Part shown: one piece after another, positions 35,416-44,899 of the stretch
Layout of the letters: every line of letters starts with the position of its first letter
Position numbering within the stretch: position 1 is the stretch's first letter
Origin: Faecalispora sporosphaeroides DSM 1294
GTDB lineage: Bacteria; Bacillota; Clostridia; Oscillospirales; Acutalibacteraceae
NCBI GenBank assembly: GCA_000383295.1
Contig: KB911072.1
Coordinates: 106,312-170,311, forward strand
DNA: 64,000 bases
Direction: 5' to 3'
Position numbers and translations under genes: made by a program
Notes under the pieces: model-generated
The model's input: only the letters and a program-made list of their open reading frames with translations
The model's database searches: none
Told to the model about the DNA's origin: nothing

Positions 35416-35628
35416 TTACTCAGCAATCTCAACATTGGCAGCCTTCAGCTTGCCATTGCGAGCGTCAGTTTCCACTTCAAAAGTGACCTTCTGGCCCTCG
35501 CTCAGCGATTTATATCCCTGACCGGCGATAGCGGAAAAATGAACGAACACGTCATCTCCACCATTGTCGTTGGCGATAAAACCATAACCCTTTTCTGCAT
35601 TGAACCATTTGACTGTACCTTTCTCCAT
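35416..35628 (-). CDS. Cold-shock protein (CspA/CspB family)
   Basis: 70 residues, a single OB-fold cold-shock domain: [18 protein letters not shown] carries RNP1 (KGYGFI), and DVFVHFSAI carries RNP2. It binds single-stranded RNA and DNA as an RNA chaperone. The length is exactly that of the family. AAGGAGG lies 9 nt before the ATG. A leader of about 130 nt separates promoter and start, as is usual for thermoregulated csp mRNAs. Confidence 0.97.
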   Translation of the reverse strand: MEKGTVKWFNAEKGYGFIANDNGGDDVFVHFSAIAGQGYKSLSEGQKVTFEVETDARNGKLKAANVEIAE

Positions 35629-35768
35629 AAGAAAAGCACCTCCTTAGAAAAATGTTGTATCCAAAACTGTAAAAAAGAAAAAGCCCGCATCTTGCATAAA
35701 TCATTAACGGACAATGACTTACATCAAGATGTGAGCTCATTTTCGTACATCATTTAGAATGCAAGATC

Positions 35769-35797
35769 AGTATAGCATGAAATAACCGCTTTGTCAA
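35769..35797 (-). promoter_or_regulatory. Promoter of the cold-shock gene
   Basis: TTGACA (35792-35797), 17 bp, TATACT (35769-35774) on the minus strand. Confidence 0.85.
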
Positions 35798-36266
35798 ACA
35801 GTTTTCCATGTCCGCTTTTCTTTATACTCGGCTTTCGGGTTGAATTCTTCCCCGAAAAAATCTTCAGACCGCCCTGAAATTTTCTGTTTCCCCACCCTGT
35901 CGGGTGAATGCGACGTATTCGCAGGCAGGGGTTCAAAGGGCCGAGCCGATTTCAGGCGGCTTTGCCGGGCGTTGGTCTGAAATGGCCGCCGTGAGCCAGT
36001 ATCTGGTACACCGCTATTATTTGGAAAAATATCCGCAAATATACCTTGCTTACCAAAAAACAGCGTATGCAGAGCGAATTCGCCCGCAGCTTTTAGAAAG
36101 GCAGACAGGTGTTCCGGGCGGCAGTTTTCGCAGCGGAGTGGAACAGCCTTGCTGGGCGGCGCCCGGATTTTTCGGGCAAGCCCTCGCCCCACTGAATGAT
36201 TTTGCAGATTCCGGCAACACTTGATCCATATATTGCGGGATTTCTCCCGCCGGAGGGAATGGTGTC
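35798..36266. other. Intergenic region without a supported gene
   Basis: Open frames exist on both strands (for example a plus frame at 35904-36224), but none has a convincing ribosome site, known motif or clean composition. No repeat or RNA gene recognised. Confidence 0.35.
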
Positions 36267-36533
36267 ATGCCGCAAAAGAAAAGAACAGAAACGCTGCTCG
36301 GCGTACTGGCGGTTGTGCTGGCCGCGATTTCTCTGCTGTGCTTTTTTGCCGCATACCAGCTGCGCACGCAGGCCAAACAGAATATGGACGCCCTGCCGCC
36401 GCGCATGCTGGTGGGGTGGTTTTCGCAGAACGCCGGCCAAAACGAATGCTCCGCGCCGCGGCCCGCCTGCCGGAACCAACCGCAGGAGAAAAGCGGCGCT
36501 TTTTCTGCCCGACAGTGCCCGGCGGCGCTGTGA
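36267..36533 (+). CDS. Small putative membrane protein
   Basis: 88 residues, not recognised. A basic start (MPQKKRTETL) is followed by one hydrophobic helix (about 10-32) and a Cys-containing hydrophilic tail that looks poorly conserved. GGAGGG lies 9 nt before the ATG. It is convergent with the chemoreceptor gene at 36540; only 6 bp separate the two stops. The tail could be a decayed end. Confidence 0.4.
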   Translation: MPQKKRTETLLGVLAVVLAAISLLCFFAAYQLRTQAKQNMDALPPRMLVGWFSQNAGQNECSAPRPACRNQPQEKSGAFSARQCPAAL

Positions 36534-36539
36534 AAGCGG

Positions 36540-39155
36540 TTAAGAAGCATCCTCCGTCTTTTGGGGGTGTGTTTCCGATTTCTCCGCTTCCGGTTCTTCT
36601 GTTTTCGGCTCTTCCGTGTCCAATTTTTCCGGTTGCGGCTCTTTTGTTTCTGATTCTTTTGTCACCCGTTCTTCGGCTTCTCTCTCTTCCGCTTCTTCCG
36701 GAAAGGCCTGCTCGAGGGCTTTCTCCGCTGTCGCTTCGGGGCCCTCTTCAAGCTGTCGGTTCCATACGTCCTCCGCTTCCACCGGCTGGGGAGCCGCCGT
36801 TTCGGCCTGCGCCGCAGCCAAAGCATCAAAACATACTGTTTTGGGATTTTCGCCATCCCTTTGGGGAACCATTTCGTTTTCCCCTGTGCAGTCCTGCGGC
36901 GTTTCTTCCCGGCCCGGCATCTCCCGTACACAGGGATAGCCGGGCGTTGCCGTGTCTGCCGCTTTCTCAGCTCCCCGGTGCGTGTGCTCCGCGGAGGAAA
37001 AGCGGAACCGCGCAAGCTCCCTGTGCAGCGCGGCCGCCTGCTCCGACAGAGCCTGACTGGCCGATGACCCCTCTTCCGCGGAAGCCGCGCTGCTCTGCAC
37101 CCCGACAGACACCGCCTCCAGGTCGCGGGTGATCTGCGCGACGGCAATCGCCTGCTCCGCCGCCGAAGAATCGATCTGATCCATAATCCCCTTCGTCTGC
37201 CGTGCCTGCTCCTCGATCGCGCTCAGAATTTCCGCCGTCTGGCACGCGATATCGGAGCCCTTTTGCACCTGACCGGAGGATTTCTGGATCAGCGCCTCCG
37301 CCTCCCTTGCGGCCTCGGCAGACTTTGCCGCAAGGGAGCGAACCTCCTGCGCCACAACGGAAAAGCCCCGGCCGGCCGCTCCCGCGTGCGCCGCTTCTAT
37401 GGAGGCGTTCAGTGCCAGAATATTCGTCTGGAACGCGATCTCCTCGATCATGCGGGTGATCTGCTTGATCTGCGCCGAAGAAGCGCTGATCTCCCCCATG
37501 GCCGCCGTCAGTTCGGCCATCCGCTCCGTTCCTCTGGAGGTCTGCTCGTCCGTCGCCGCAACATGCATTGCCGCGCTGCGCACGCCGCCCGCGTTTTCTT
37601 CCGCCTGCGCCGACACCTGCCTCACCGCGGAGGAAAGCCGTTCGATCGCCTCGGCCTGCTCCCCCGCCCCCCGCGCAAGCGACTGGGACGCCTCGAACAT
37701 CTGCACGGAGCCGGAATCCACCTGCTCGGCAGAATGGCTGACACGGTAAAACGTTCGGTTGAGGGATTCCGAAATCTCAAGCAGCGCCCGGCGGATGGGG
37801 ACAAAATCCCCCGCATACTCATTCCTGAGCTCCACCCGCAGGTCGCCGGTGCTGATCTGCCCCAGAACGCGGGAAATCTCCTGCACATAGGTGCTCAGCA
37901 CCTGGCAGGTTTGGCGGAAGGTATCCGCCAGCTCGCCGAATTCGTCCTGCGCGGTGACCGAAACATCCGCGCTCAGGTTCCCGTTCCTCATTTCCAGCGC
38001 GAGCCGCATCACATTCTGCATAGGCGCAAGCGCGCGCCGCAGCAGCAGCGAGACGCTCACCCCGAGCAGAATCACCCCGCCGCAGGCGATTGCCAGAATA
38101 ATCAGCGTCAGCTGCCGGGCCTGGCCCAGCGCCTCCTCCGTACGCACCACAAACGCGCTCGAAAGCGGCTGCTCCACGCCGGCTACGGAGAGCGGAATCT
38201 GAATTCGATAGGAATCCTTTCCCGTGGATTCATCCGTACCGGACAAAAACTCTTCCATTCCCTTCGCCGCAAGGTCGCGTACATGGCCGCCGCTTTTCTC
38301 CCCGGCCCCGTCCGCCTGCCCGTACCGGGTGCCGAGCAGCTCGCTTTTTTGAGAGTGCGCAATATAGGTGCCCTCCCGCGTCAGCAAAAAGCTGTACGCC
38401 GTTTGGTAGCCGCCCAGATCAAACGGGATCTGGTTCAGCGTATCCAGCAGCACGTCGCAGGTGGCCACGCCGACAAACGAGCCGGAGGGGTCGAGAATCG
38501 GGTTGCTGATGCTGATGATCCACGCTTTTTTCCCGGCGGAAATTCCGGTGGAAAGCTCTACCTCATACGGCTCCGTAATCAAGGGCTTGCGCGTTTCCTT
38601 TACGATAGCGTAATAGGGCTGATCGTGATACTGGTCATAATCATTTTTCACCGTCATCGCCACATCGCTGCCGCTGCGGAAAGCATAGGACGAAAGCCCG
38701 TACGGCGTTTTGTCAAAATACACATCTGGCTCCCACGCAACATACACGGAAAAAATCCGCTCGTCCTCCAGAATCCCGGTCAGCATATCATTCAGAAAAG
38801 GGCGCAGCTGCTCCTTGGTCAGGTGAAGCTGCCCCAGCTTGGACATTGCGAGCGCCAGCGCACTGGAGCGGGTCTGCATGGTATCCAGGTAGGCTGCCGC
38901 CAAATTGGCGTTCTGCTGCGCAAGGTATTTGACGTCCTTTTTGGTGTTGCCCACCATGATCCCGGAAAGATTCAGGCTCAGCACCGTCATGATCGCCGCC
39001 ATCACCAGCGCGATCAGCGCCACGGTCTGCAAAGGCATGCGCACGGCCAGCCGCCTGACCCTGGGCAAATTGCGTATGTCGAAATGGATTTTGCGGTTCG
39101 TTTTTTGAAAAATCAGCGCTTTGATCTCTTGAAACAGCTGAGATAATTTCTGCAT
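36540..39155 (-). CDS. Methyl-accepting chemotaxis protein with dCache-type sensor and long acidic Pro/Glu-rich tail
   Basis: 871 residues. TM1 is at about 40-62, a large extracellular dCache-type domain at about 65-345, TM2 near 350-372, HAMP, then the signalling domain with [22 protein letters not shown]. Past the signalling domain a tail of roughly 180 residues is rich in Glu, Pro, Lys and Thr, with TEEPKTEEPEAEKSET-like repeats. The sensor lacks the amino-acid-binding signature seen in the two receptors at 48677 and 51161. The start MQKLSQLF has GGGAGG upstream. Two in-frame-shifted neighbours on the other strand are shadows. The ligand is unknown. Confidence 0.88.
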   Translation of the reverse strand: MQKLSQLFQEIKALIFQKTNRKIHFDIRNLPRVRRLAVRMPLQTVALIALVMAAIMTVLSLNLSGIMVGNTKKDVKYLAQQNANLAAAYLDTMQTRSSALALAMSKLGQLHLTKEQLRPFLNDMLTGILEDERIFSVYVAWEPDVYFDKTPYGLSSYAFRSGSDVAMTVKNDYDQYHDQPYYAIVKETRKPLITEPYEVELSTGISAGKKAWIISISNPILDPSGSFVGVATCDVLLDTLNQIPFDLGGYQTAYSFLLTREGTYIAHSQKSELLGTRYGQADGAGEKSGGHVRDLAAKGMEEFLSGTDESTGKDSYRIQIPLSVAGVEQPLSSAFVVRTEEALGQARQLTLIILAIACGGVILLGVSVSLLLRRALAPMQNVMRLALEMRNGNLSADVSVTAQDEFGELADTFRQTCQVLSTYVQEISRVLGQISTGDLRVELRNEYAGDFVPIRRALLEISESLNRTFYRVSHSAEQVDSGSVQMFEASQSLARGAGEQAEAIERLSSAVRQVSAQAEENAGGVRSAAMHVAATDEQTSRGTERMAELTAAMGEISASSAQIKQITRMIEEIAFQTNILALNASIEAAHAGAAGRGFSVVAQEVRSLAAKSAEAAREAEALIQKSSGQVQKGSDIACQTAEILSAIEEQARQTKGIMDQIDSSAAEQAIAVAQITRDLEAVSVGVQSSAASAEEGSSASQALSEQAAALHRELARFRFSSAEHTHRGAEKAADTATPGYPCVREMPGREETPQDCTGENEMVPQRDGENPKTVCFDALAAAQAETAAPQPVEAEDVWNRQLEEGPEATAEKALEQAFPEEAEEREAEERVTKESETKEPQPEKLDTEEPKTEEPEAEKSETHPQKTEDAS

Positions 39156-39580
39156 CTTTTCCTCCCTTTTCCGACCTGCCCCAGGCCCCAACCGAACTTA
39201 CGGCTTCATGGTACCGGATTCCTGAAAAGGAATCAACCGATGCGCGGCCCATTTGGAAAAAACCGGAAAATCGAAGAAATGCAGGGAAGAAAAGGAAGCA
39301 TTCTTGTGGAGAAATCCTTTGATTTCTGCGCGGGTTAAAACGGAATTAAATCATTTTGGAAATACCGCCAAATATTTCAGGCAAATCCCGGAATTTTTTT
39401 GTTACAACAGATAGTTGTTCTCTTGTCAAATTTTCCGGCGCGTTTTATTTGCTTTTAAGAACATAAGAATTCTGTTAACTGTGTTAAAGCGATATCAAAA
39501 CGCCCGCGTTATTTTGGGATTCCATTCTCACATGAAAGGCGTATAATCAATTTAAACCAATTAGTTGAAAACGATTATAC
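39156..39580. other. Intergenic region, AT-rich, no gene recognised
   Basis: Upstream region of the chemoreceptor gene. No SigD-type GCCGATAT was found here, unlike upstream of the receptors at 48677 and 51161. A plus-strand TATAAT occurs at 39542-39547. Confidence 0.35.
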
Positions 39581-39790
39581 TTGAAGGTTGAAGAGCAAAG
39601 ATATCTGATCAGATGGTTACCGTCGCAGTTTCTGTCCTTTTGCACGATGCAGGGGAAGCTGGCGGCCCGATCGTATCTTGGCATGCTGTATTCCTTTGTT
39701 TTGACCGATCAAATCCTTTGTCCGTCCACCAATCTATACCCAAAGGAACAAATCGTCGCCTTTGCTGCAGAGCTGTTTGAAAAAGACTGA
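39581..39790 (+). CDS. Possible small protein of unknown function
   Basis: 69 residues from a TTG, not recognised. A TATAAT lies 35 bp upstream and a terminator-like hairpin 20 bp downstream, but no ribosome site is visible before the TTG. It may be an untranslated RNA region instead. Confidence 0.25.
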   Translation: MKVEEQRYLIRWLPSQFLSFCTMQGKLAARSYLGMLYSFVLTDQILCPSTNLYPKEQIVAFAAELFEKD

Positions 39791-39810
39791 CAACATAACC
39801 CCAGACAGAC

Positions 39811-39852
39811 AAAAAGCGTCCATCCTGCTTTTTCACAGCAGGATGGACGCTT
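39811..39852 (-). terminator. Terminator of the DegT-type aminotransferase gene
   Basis: 16-bp arms AAGCGTCCATCCTGCT/AGCAGGATGGACGCTT and TTTTTG on the minus strand. Confidence 0.85.
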
Positions 39853-39868
39853 GATTTTGATCCAACGA

Positions 39869-41047
39869 TTATTTGTGGTACTTCGCAGCGATATCCGCCA
39901 CTGCATCGATGATATACTGCACCTGCTCATCCGTCAGGCCGGGGTACAGCGGCAGAGAAATGCAGCGCTCAAAATGCTTCTGCGTCTCCGGGAAATCCTC
40001 GGGCTTGTAGCCGAAGCGCTTCGTATACGCCGACATGTTGTGCACCGGAATAAAGTGTACGCTGGTGCCGACGTTGCGCTCGTTGAGCTCCGTGATAAAC
40101 TGATCGCGGTCGATCGTGAGCACCTCGGGCACAATGCGGATCACATACAGGTGCCAGCAGTGGGTGGTGTACTCGGGTACAAACGGCTCCTCAATCGCGT
40201 CCATCGCGCCGAACGCCTCCTGATAGCGGGCGGCGATCTTTAGGCGGGCCTCCTGCATCTCCTCCAAACGGCGGAGCTGAACCAGACCCAGAGCGGCCTG
40301 AATGTCGAACATATTGTTTTTATAACCGAACTCGGCGATGTCGTATCTCCATGTGCCGCCCTTCGCGTAGCGGTTCCACGCGTTCTGGCTCATGCCGCTG
40401 TTCGAGAGCATGCGGGCCTTGACCGCGGTTTCCTCGTCATCGGTGACGAGCATGCCGCCGTCGCCGGTGCAAAGGTTCTTTGTGGCGTAAAAGCTGTAGG
40501 ACGCGGCGCCCTGCAGGGAATTGCCGATCAGCCTGCCCTTGTAGCGGCTCCAGAGCGCGTGGGCCGCGTCTTCGGAAACAAACAGGTGGTGCTTGTCCGC
40601 AATTTCATAGATGCGGTCCAAATCGCAAACCTGCCCGCTGTAATGGACGGGCACGATCGCCTTGGTTTTCGGCGTGATCTTCTTTTCGATTTCGTCCGGG
40701 TCGATGCAGGTCGTGCGGTAATCAATATCCGCCAGAACCGGGGTCGCCCCCAGGTGAACGATCGTATTCGCAGAGGCCACATAGGTCATCGGTGTGGTGA
40801 TGACCTCATCCCCCGGGCCAATGCCCTGTGCCGCCAGCGCCATGTGCAGAGCAGCCGTACAGGAGTTCATCGCAACGGCATATTTTGCGCCCAGATATTC
40901 GGCAAACTGCTTTTCAAACTGCATGGTGCGGGGGCCTTTGGCAAGCCAGCCGGATCTCAGCGTGGCAACCACTTCGTCAATTTCGGCTTCTGTAATGTCG
41001 GGAACATTATAGGGGATAAACGTGTCGCGGCTAACAAACTTGCTCAT
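39869..41047 (-). CDS. DegT/DnrJ/EryC1/StrS-family nucleotide-sugar aminotransferase
   Basis: 392 residues, PLP-dependent. The PLP lysine lies in SFYATKNL (K190), the Asp-Ala pair in VSEDAAHAL (about 158-166), and MNSCTAALHMAL forms the phosphate-binding loop. It uses glutamate to aminate a keto-sugar nucleotide. It diverges from the WbpE-like gene in the facing cluster and is closer in style to 4-aminotransferases (ArnB/PseC/LegC group). The start MSKFVSRD follows GGAAAGGG. It is transcribed away from the sugar cluster from a promoter about 30 bp from that cluster's promoter, so the two are probably one functional locus. Confidence 0.85.
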   Translation of the reverse strand: MSKFVSRDTFIPYNVPDITEAEIDEVVATLRSGWLAKGPRTMQFEKQFAEYLGAKYAVAMNSCTAALHMALAAQGIGPGDEVITTPMTYVASANTIVHLGATPVLADIDYRTTCIDPDEIEKKITPKTKAIVPVHYSGQVCDLDRIYEIADKHHLFVSEDAAHALWSRYKGRLIGNSLQGAASYSFYATKNLCTGDGGMLVTDDEETAVKARMLSNSGMSQNAWNRYAKGGTWRYDIAEFGYKNNMFDIQAALGLVQLRRLEEMQEARLKIAARYQEAFGAMDAIEEPFVPEYTTHCWHLYVIRIVPEVLTIDRDQFITELNERNVGTSVHFIPVHNMSAYTKRFGYKPEDFPETQKHFERCISLPLYPGLTDEQVQYIIDAVADIAAKYHK

Positions 41048-41153
41048 AACTATCCCTTTCCCCTGCTTTTGGCACTGACCGGACCGGCCGAGCAGGATTG
41101 AATTACGCAAAACATCCGGTATGCGGCATGCTTGATGTACGAAAGTACTGTTT

Positions 41154-41182
41154 ATGATAATACGATCGGAAATTCTTGTCAA
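41154..41182 (-). promoter_or_regulatory. Promoter of the DegT-type aminotransferase gene
   Basis: TTGACA (41177-41182), 17 bp, TATCAT (41154-41159) on the minus strand. Confidence 0.75.
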
Positions 41183-41212
41183 TACGAATCGGCGGATTGC
41201 GGATTGAAACGA

Positions 41213-41241
41213 TTGACTCTGGTAAATAATAGCGATATAAT
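41213..41241 (+). promoter_or_regulatory. Promoter of the nucleotide-sugar cluster
   Basis: TTGACT (41213-41218), 17 bp, TATAAT (41236-41241). Divergent from the promoter at 41154-41182, with 30 bp between the -35 boxes. Confidence 0.75.
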
Positions 41242-41677
41242 AAACCGAAGTAAGGCGATCCGTTCCCGGGACAGCGTGGGGGTCATCCGCCGGGCGGTTC
41301 CGGCGGCATTTGATTCCAGACAGGATACTCACGGCAGCTCCGAAAGCAAAGCGCCGAGTGCCTGAGGGAGCGCGGAATCATCAGCCTGGTAGTTTTGGCT
41401 ATCCGGGCGGTTTTTTCGTTCGCCGGGCGAATGGATTTCGGTCTCGCCGCCCTTCGGCGCCGAAGAAGGCGCAAAACCGTCGGCCGAACGGCTGCGGCGC
41501 CCGCAGAGCGTTTGAGATGGCCGGCTAAAGGTATGACACAATCATGTTAAAGAATCAATTTCATCTTCATCAGCCGGGAATCCGTAAAATGGATCCCGTG
41601 CGCCAGATTCGGCAGCGGCGTGCGGAACAGAACCGGCCCATTCCTATTTTGCTGCCGGAGAATGGCGGTTACTCACA
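41242..41677 (+). other. Long leader between the cluster promoter and wbpD
   Basis: About 430 nt with GC-rich hairpins (for example CCGCCGGGCGGTTCCGGCGG near 41288-41308) and a GGGCGGTTTTTTCG stretch near 41406-41420 that could act as an attenuator. No known riboswitch recognised and no gene supported. Confidence 0.35.
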
Positions 41678-42268
41678 GTGAGCGAGAAAAATTTTTTTGT
41701 ACACGAAAGCGCTTTTGCGGATGACGGCTGTCAGATCGGCGAGGGAAGCAGAATTTGGCATTTCAGCCATATCTCCTCCGGCTGCCGGATCGGCAAGGGC
41801 TGCACTCTGGGGCAGAACGTCTTTGTGGCGCCGGGCGTCGAAATCGGCGATCACTGCAAAATTCAAAATAACGTTTCCATCTATGAGGGCGTGGAGCTCG
41901 GCGATTACGTGTTCTGCGGCCCCTCCATGGTGTTTACCAATGTACCGCGCCCCCGCTGCAAATATCCCCAGCGGGGCTCTGAGTTTTATGTCCGCACTCC
42001 GGTGGGCGTTGGCGCCAGCATCGGCGCCAACGCGACGATCGTGTGCGGGCACAGCATCGGTGCACACGCGTTTATTGCCGCGGGCAGCGTGGTGACGAAA
42101 GACGTACCCGCGCACGCCATTATGATGGGAAGCCCCGCGCGTCAGCACGGCTGGGCCTGCGAATGCGGCGAAACGCTGGACGAAGCCCTGCACTGCCCCA
42201 AATGCGGCAGGCAGTACACACACACGCCGCAAGGCCTGAAGGAGGAAAAAAATCATGCAGAAAATTGA
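41678..42268 (+). CDS. wbpD: UDP-2-acetamido-3-amino-glucuronate N-acetyltransferase (WbpD/WlbB family)
   Basis: 196 residues, left-handed beta-helix acetyltransferase. Hexapeptide coils run from GCQIGEGSRIWHFSHI to AAGSVVTKDVPAHAIMMGSPAR, matching the WlbB/WbpD group, which acetylates the 3-amino group of the UDP-glucuronate derivative. The C-terminus adds a small zinc-ribbon-like end (CECG...CPKCG), often seen in this family. The start is GTG with only a weak ribosome site; the true start may lie nearby. It overlaps the next gene by 14 nt, so translation is coupled. Confidence 0.85.
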   Translation: MSEKNFFVHESAFADDGCQIGEGSRIWHFSHISSGCRIGKGCTLGQNVFVAPGVEIGDHCKIQNNVSIYEGVELGDYVFCGPSMVFTNVPRPRCKYPQRGSEFYVRTPVGVGASIGANATIVCGHSIGAHAFIAAGSVVTKDVPAHAIMMGSPARQHGWACECGETLDEALHCPKCGRQYTHTPQGLKEEKNHAEN

Positions 42269-43388
42269 ATTCAACGATTTGGCGGCCCAATACCGTACCC
42301 TCAAACCGGAAATCGACGCGGGAATCGCCAAGGTTCTGGAGGAATGCCACTTTATTTCCGGCCCGCAGGTAGAAGAACTGGAGCAGGAGCTCTGCAAGTA
42401 TGTAGGCCGCAAATACTGCGTTTCCGTCTCAAACGGAACCGACGCGCTGCAAATGCCGCTGATGGCCTGGGGCGTAGGCCCCGGCGACGCGGTGTTCGTG
42501 CCGGCCTTTACCTTTATGGCAACCGCCGAGGTGGCAAGCCTTGTGGGCGCTACCCCCGTATTCTGCGACGTGAAGGAAGACACCTTCAACCTGGACCCCG
42601 CCTCTCTGCGCAGGCAGATTGAGCGCGTTAAGGCGGAGGGCAAGCTGAACCCCAAGGCCGTGATCCCGGTTGACCTGTTCGGCCAGACCGCCGACTATGA
42701 GGAGATTTTGCCCATCTGCCGCGAATTCGGGCTTCTCGTGCTGGAGGACGCCGCGCAGGGCTTTGGCGGAGTCAACAACGGCCGCAGGGCCTGCGCGTTC
42801 GGCGATGCTTCCGCCACCAGCTTTTTCCCGGCGAAGGCTTTGGGCTGCTACGGCGACGGCGGCGCGATCTTCACCGACGACAAGGAGCTGTACGACCTGC
42901 TCGTTTCCATTCGTGTACACGGCAAGGGAAGCTTTAAATACGACAACGTGCGCATCGGCCTCAACGCCCGGCTCGACACCATTCAGGCCGCGATTCTGCT
43001 GCCGAAGCTGCGCGCTTTTGACAAAGAAAACGAAACCCGCCACAAGGCGGCGGCGCTGTACAACTCCCTGCTCAAGGACAAATTCGACGTCCCCGTCACT
43101 CCGGAAAAGCTGGAGTCGAGCTTTGGGTACTATACCCTCAAGGCCAAATCCGCCGGGGAGCGCGACCGCCTGATGAAGGGTCTGGAAGAAAAGGGCATCC
43201 CCACCATGATCTATTACCCGAAGGCCCTGCATTTGCAGGAGGCCTTTCAGGAGCTCGGCTACAAGGAGGGGGATTTCCCGGTGAGCGAAAGCTTGAGCCA
43301 ACGGGTGTTCAGCCTGCCCATGCACGGCTACATCACCCCCGAAACCGTCACCTATGTGGCGCAGGAGCTGAACAGCCTGGCGGAATAA
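42255..43388 (+). CDS. wbpE: UDP-2-acetamido-2-deoxy-3-oxo-glucuronate aminotransferase (WbpE/WlbC family)
   Basis: 377 residues, DegT/DnrJ family PLP enzyme. The PLP lysine is in SFFPAKALGCYGDGG (K194) and the Asp in LEDAAQGFGG (about 164-172). It adds the 3-amino group using glutamate. GAAGGAGG lies before the ATG, inside the end of wbpD. In Pseudomonas and Bordetella this enzyme works together with a WbpB-type dehydrogenase, which is present here three genes on. Length and motifs are complete. Confidence 0.88.
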   Translation: MQKIEFNDLAAQYRTLKPEIDAGIAKVLEECHFISGPQVEELEQELCKYVGRKYCVSVSNGTDALQMPLMAWGVGPGDAVFVPAFTFMATAEVASLVGATPVFCDVKEDTFNLDPASLRRQIERVKAEGKLNPKAVIPVDLFGQTADYEEILPICREFGLLVLEDAAQGFGGVNNGRRACAFGDASATSFFPAKALGCYGDGGAIFTDDKELYDLLVSIRVHGKGSFKYDNVRIGLNARLDTIQAAILLPKLRAFDKENETRHKAAALYNSLLKDKFDVPVTPEKLESSFGYYTLKAKSAGERDRLMKGLEEKGIPTMIYYPKALHLQEAFQELGYKEGDFPVSESLSQRVFSLPMHGYITPETVTYVAQELNSLAE

Positions 43389-43478
43389 ATCCGCCGCACC
43401 CCGGTACGCTTCGGCGGAGTGTTCCGCCCGGTTACAATAAAGTGAAAGAAATGCAAACAAAAAGGTAGGTAACAAACT

Positions 43479-44798
43479 ATGTCAAATCGCAAGACGGAGC
43501 TTCTTTCCAAAATAGAAAGCAAAACCGCCACAGTGGGCATCATCGGACTGGGGTATGTCGGCTTGCCCCTGGCTGTGGAAATCGCCAAGGCCGGCTACAA
43601 AACCATCGGCTTCGACGTTCAGGAGCAGAAGGTGGAGCAGGTTAACCGCGCGCACAATTATATTGGAGACGTGGTGGACAGCGCTCTGGAGGATGTGGTA
43701 AAAAGCGGCCGGCTTTCCGCCACCAGCGATTTCTCCTTCATCAGCAGCGTGGACTGCGTCGCCATCTGCGTGCCCACTCCGCTGGACAAATACCAGCAGC
43801 CCGACATCAGCTATGTGAAGAGCTCCACGGAGTCTGTTGCGAAATATCTGCACGCCGGCATGCTGGTGATTCTGGAATCCACCACATACCCCGGTACCAC
43901 GGAGGAGCTTTTGAAGCCCATTCTGGAAGAGAGCGGCCTTGTCTGCGGCGAGGATTTCTTCCTTGCGTTCTCCCCCGAACGTGTCGACCCCGGCAACAAG
44001 CAGTATAAAACCAAGAACACCCCCAAGGTGGTAGGCGGCGTAGGCAAAGACAGCACCGAGGCTGCCGCGGCTTTGTACCGCAACGTGCTCGAGGGCGGCG
44101 TGTACGAAGTGGCCTCCCCCGCCGTGGCGGAAATGGAAAAGCTGCTGGAAAATACCTACCGCAACATCAACATCGGTCTTGCCAACGAAATGGCGATCAT
44201 CTGCAACCGCATGGGCATCAACGTGTGGGATGTGATCGACGCCGCGAAAACGAAGCCCTACGGCTTTCAGGCGTTTTATCCCGGTCCGGGCCTCGGCGGC
44301 CACTGCATTCCGCTCGACCCCTTCTACCTGACCTGGAAGGCCCGCGAGTATGATTACCACACCCGGCTGATCGAAACCTCCGGCGAGATCAACACCGCGA
44401 TGCCCGAATACGTGGTAGACCGCGCGATGAAGGTATTGAACCGCAATAAGACCGCGATGAACGGCGCGCGCGTGCTGGTGCTGGGCGTCGCCTACAAGAA
44501 CGATATTGACGACTACCGCGAATCCCCCGCACTGAACGTGATTGACCACCTGCTGGAGCAGGGCGCGGACGCCGTCTTCTTTGACCCCTATATTCCGGAA
44601 TACAAGCACAAGGGCAAGGTGCACCAGGGCCTGACCGAGCTGACCGACGACGAGCTAAAAAATGCAGATATCGTCATCATCTGCACCGCGCACGAGTGCT
44701 TTGACTACAACAGAATCCAGTCCCTCTCAAAGGCGATTTTCGATACGAGAAACGCGATGAAGGACGTGGCGGACAGAAGCAATATCGAGCTTCTGTAA
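43479..44798 (+). CDS. wbpA: UDP-N-acetylglucosamine 6-dehydrogenase (WbpA family)
   Basis: 439 residues. The N-terminal Rossmann fold begins VGIIGLGYVGLPLA. The central dimer domain carries catalytic Glu in SPERVDPG and LLENTYRNINIGL. The catalytic Cys is in GPGLGGHCIPLDP near 270, and the C-terminal UDP-binding domain has GVAYKNDIDDYRESPA. It oxidises C6 of UDP-GlcNAc to the uronic acid in two NAD+-dependent steps, the first step of the pathway encoded here. GGTAGGT lies 8-10 nt before the ATG. About 90 bp separate it from wbpE. Confidence 0.9.
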   Translation: MSNRKTELLSKIESKTATVGIIGLGYVGLPLAVEIAKAGYKTIGFDVQEQKVEQVNRAHNYIGDVVDSALEDVVKSGRLSATSDFSFISSVDCVAICVPTPLDKYQQPDISYVKSSTESVAKYLHAGMLVILESTTYPGTTEELLKPILEESGLVCGEDFFLAFSPERVDPGNKQYKTKNTPKVVGGVGKDSTEAAAALYRNVLEGGVYEVASPAVAEMEKLLENTYRNINIGLANEMAIICNRMGINVWDVIDAAKTKPYGFQAFYPGPGLGGHCIPLDPFYLTWKAREYDYHTRLIETSGEINTAMPEYVVDRAMKVLNRNKTAMNGARVLVLGVAYKNDIDDYRESPALNVIDHLLEQGADAVFFDPYIPEYKHKGKVHQGLTELTDDELKNADIVIICTAHECFDYNRIQSLSKAIFDTRNAMKDVADRSNIELL

Positions 44799-44899
44799 GG
44801 TGATTTGACGAAAGCGAGTACAGGAGCGCCGGCCGGGCCAGCGCTCCTTCCTGCGTGAAAAACCAAAACGACAGATGCAAGATGAAGGATGGGAACGAA

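Noticed and set aside
35904..36224. 106-codon plus frame between the cold-shock gene and the chemoreceptor
   Set aside because: No ribosome site, no motif; the composition is not convincing. Left as an unexplained stretch.
37263..39146. 627-codon plus-strand frame opposite the chemoreceptor
   Set aside because: Shadow of the receptor gene; Arg/His/Gln-rich and without domains.
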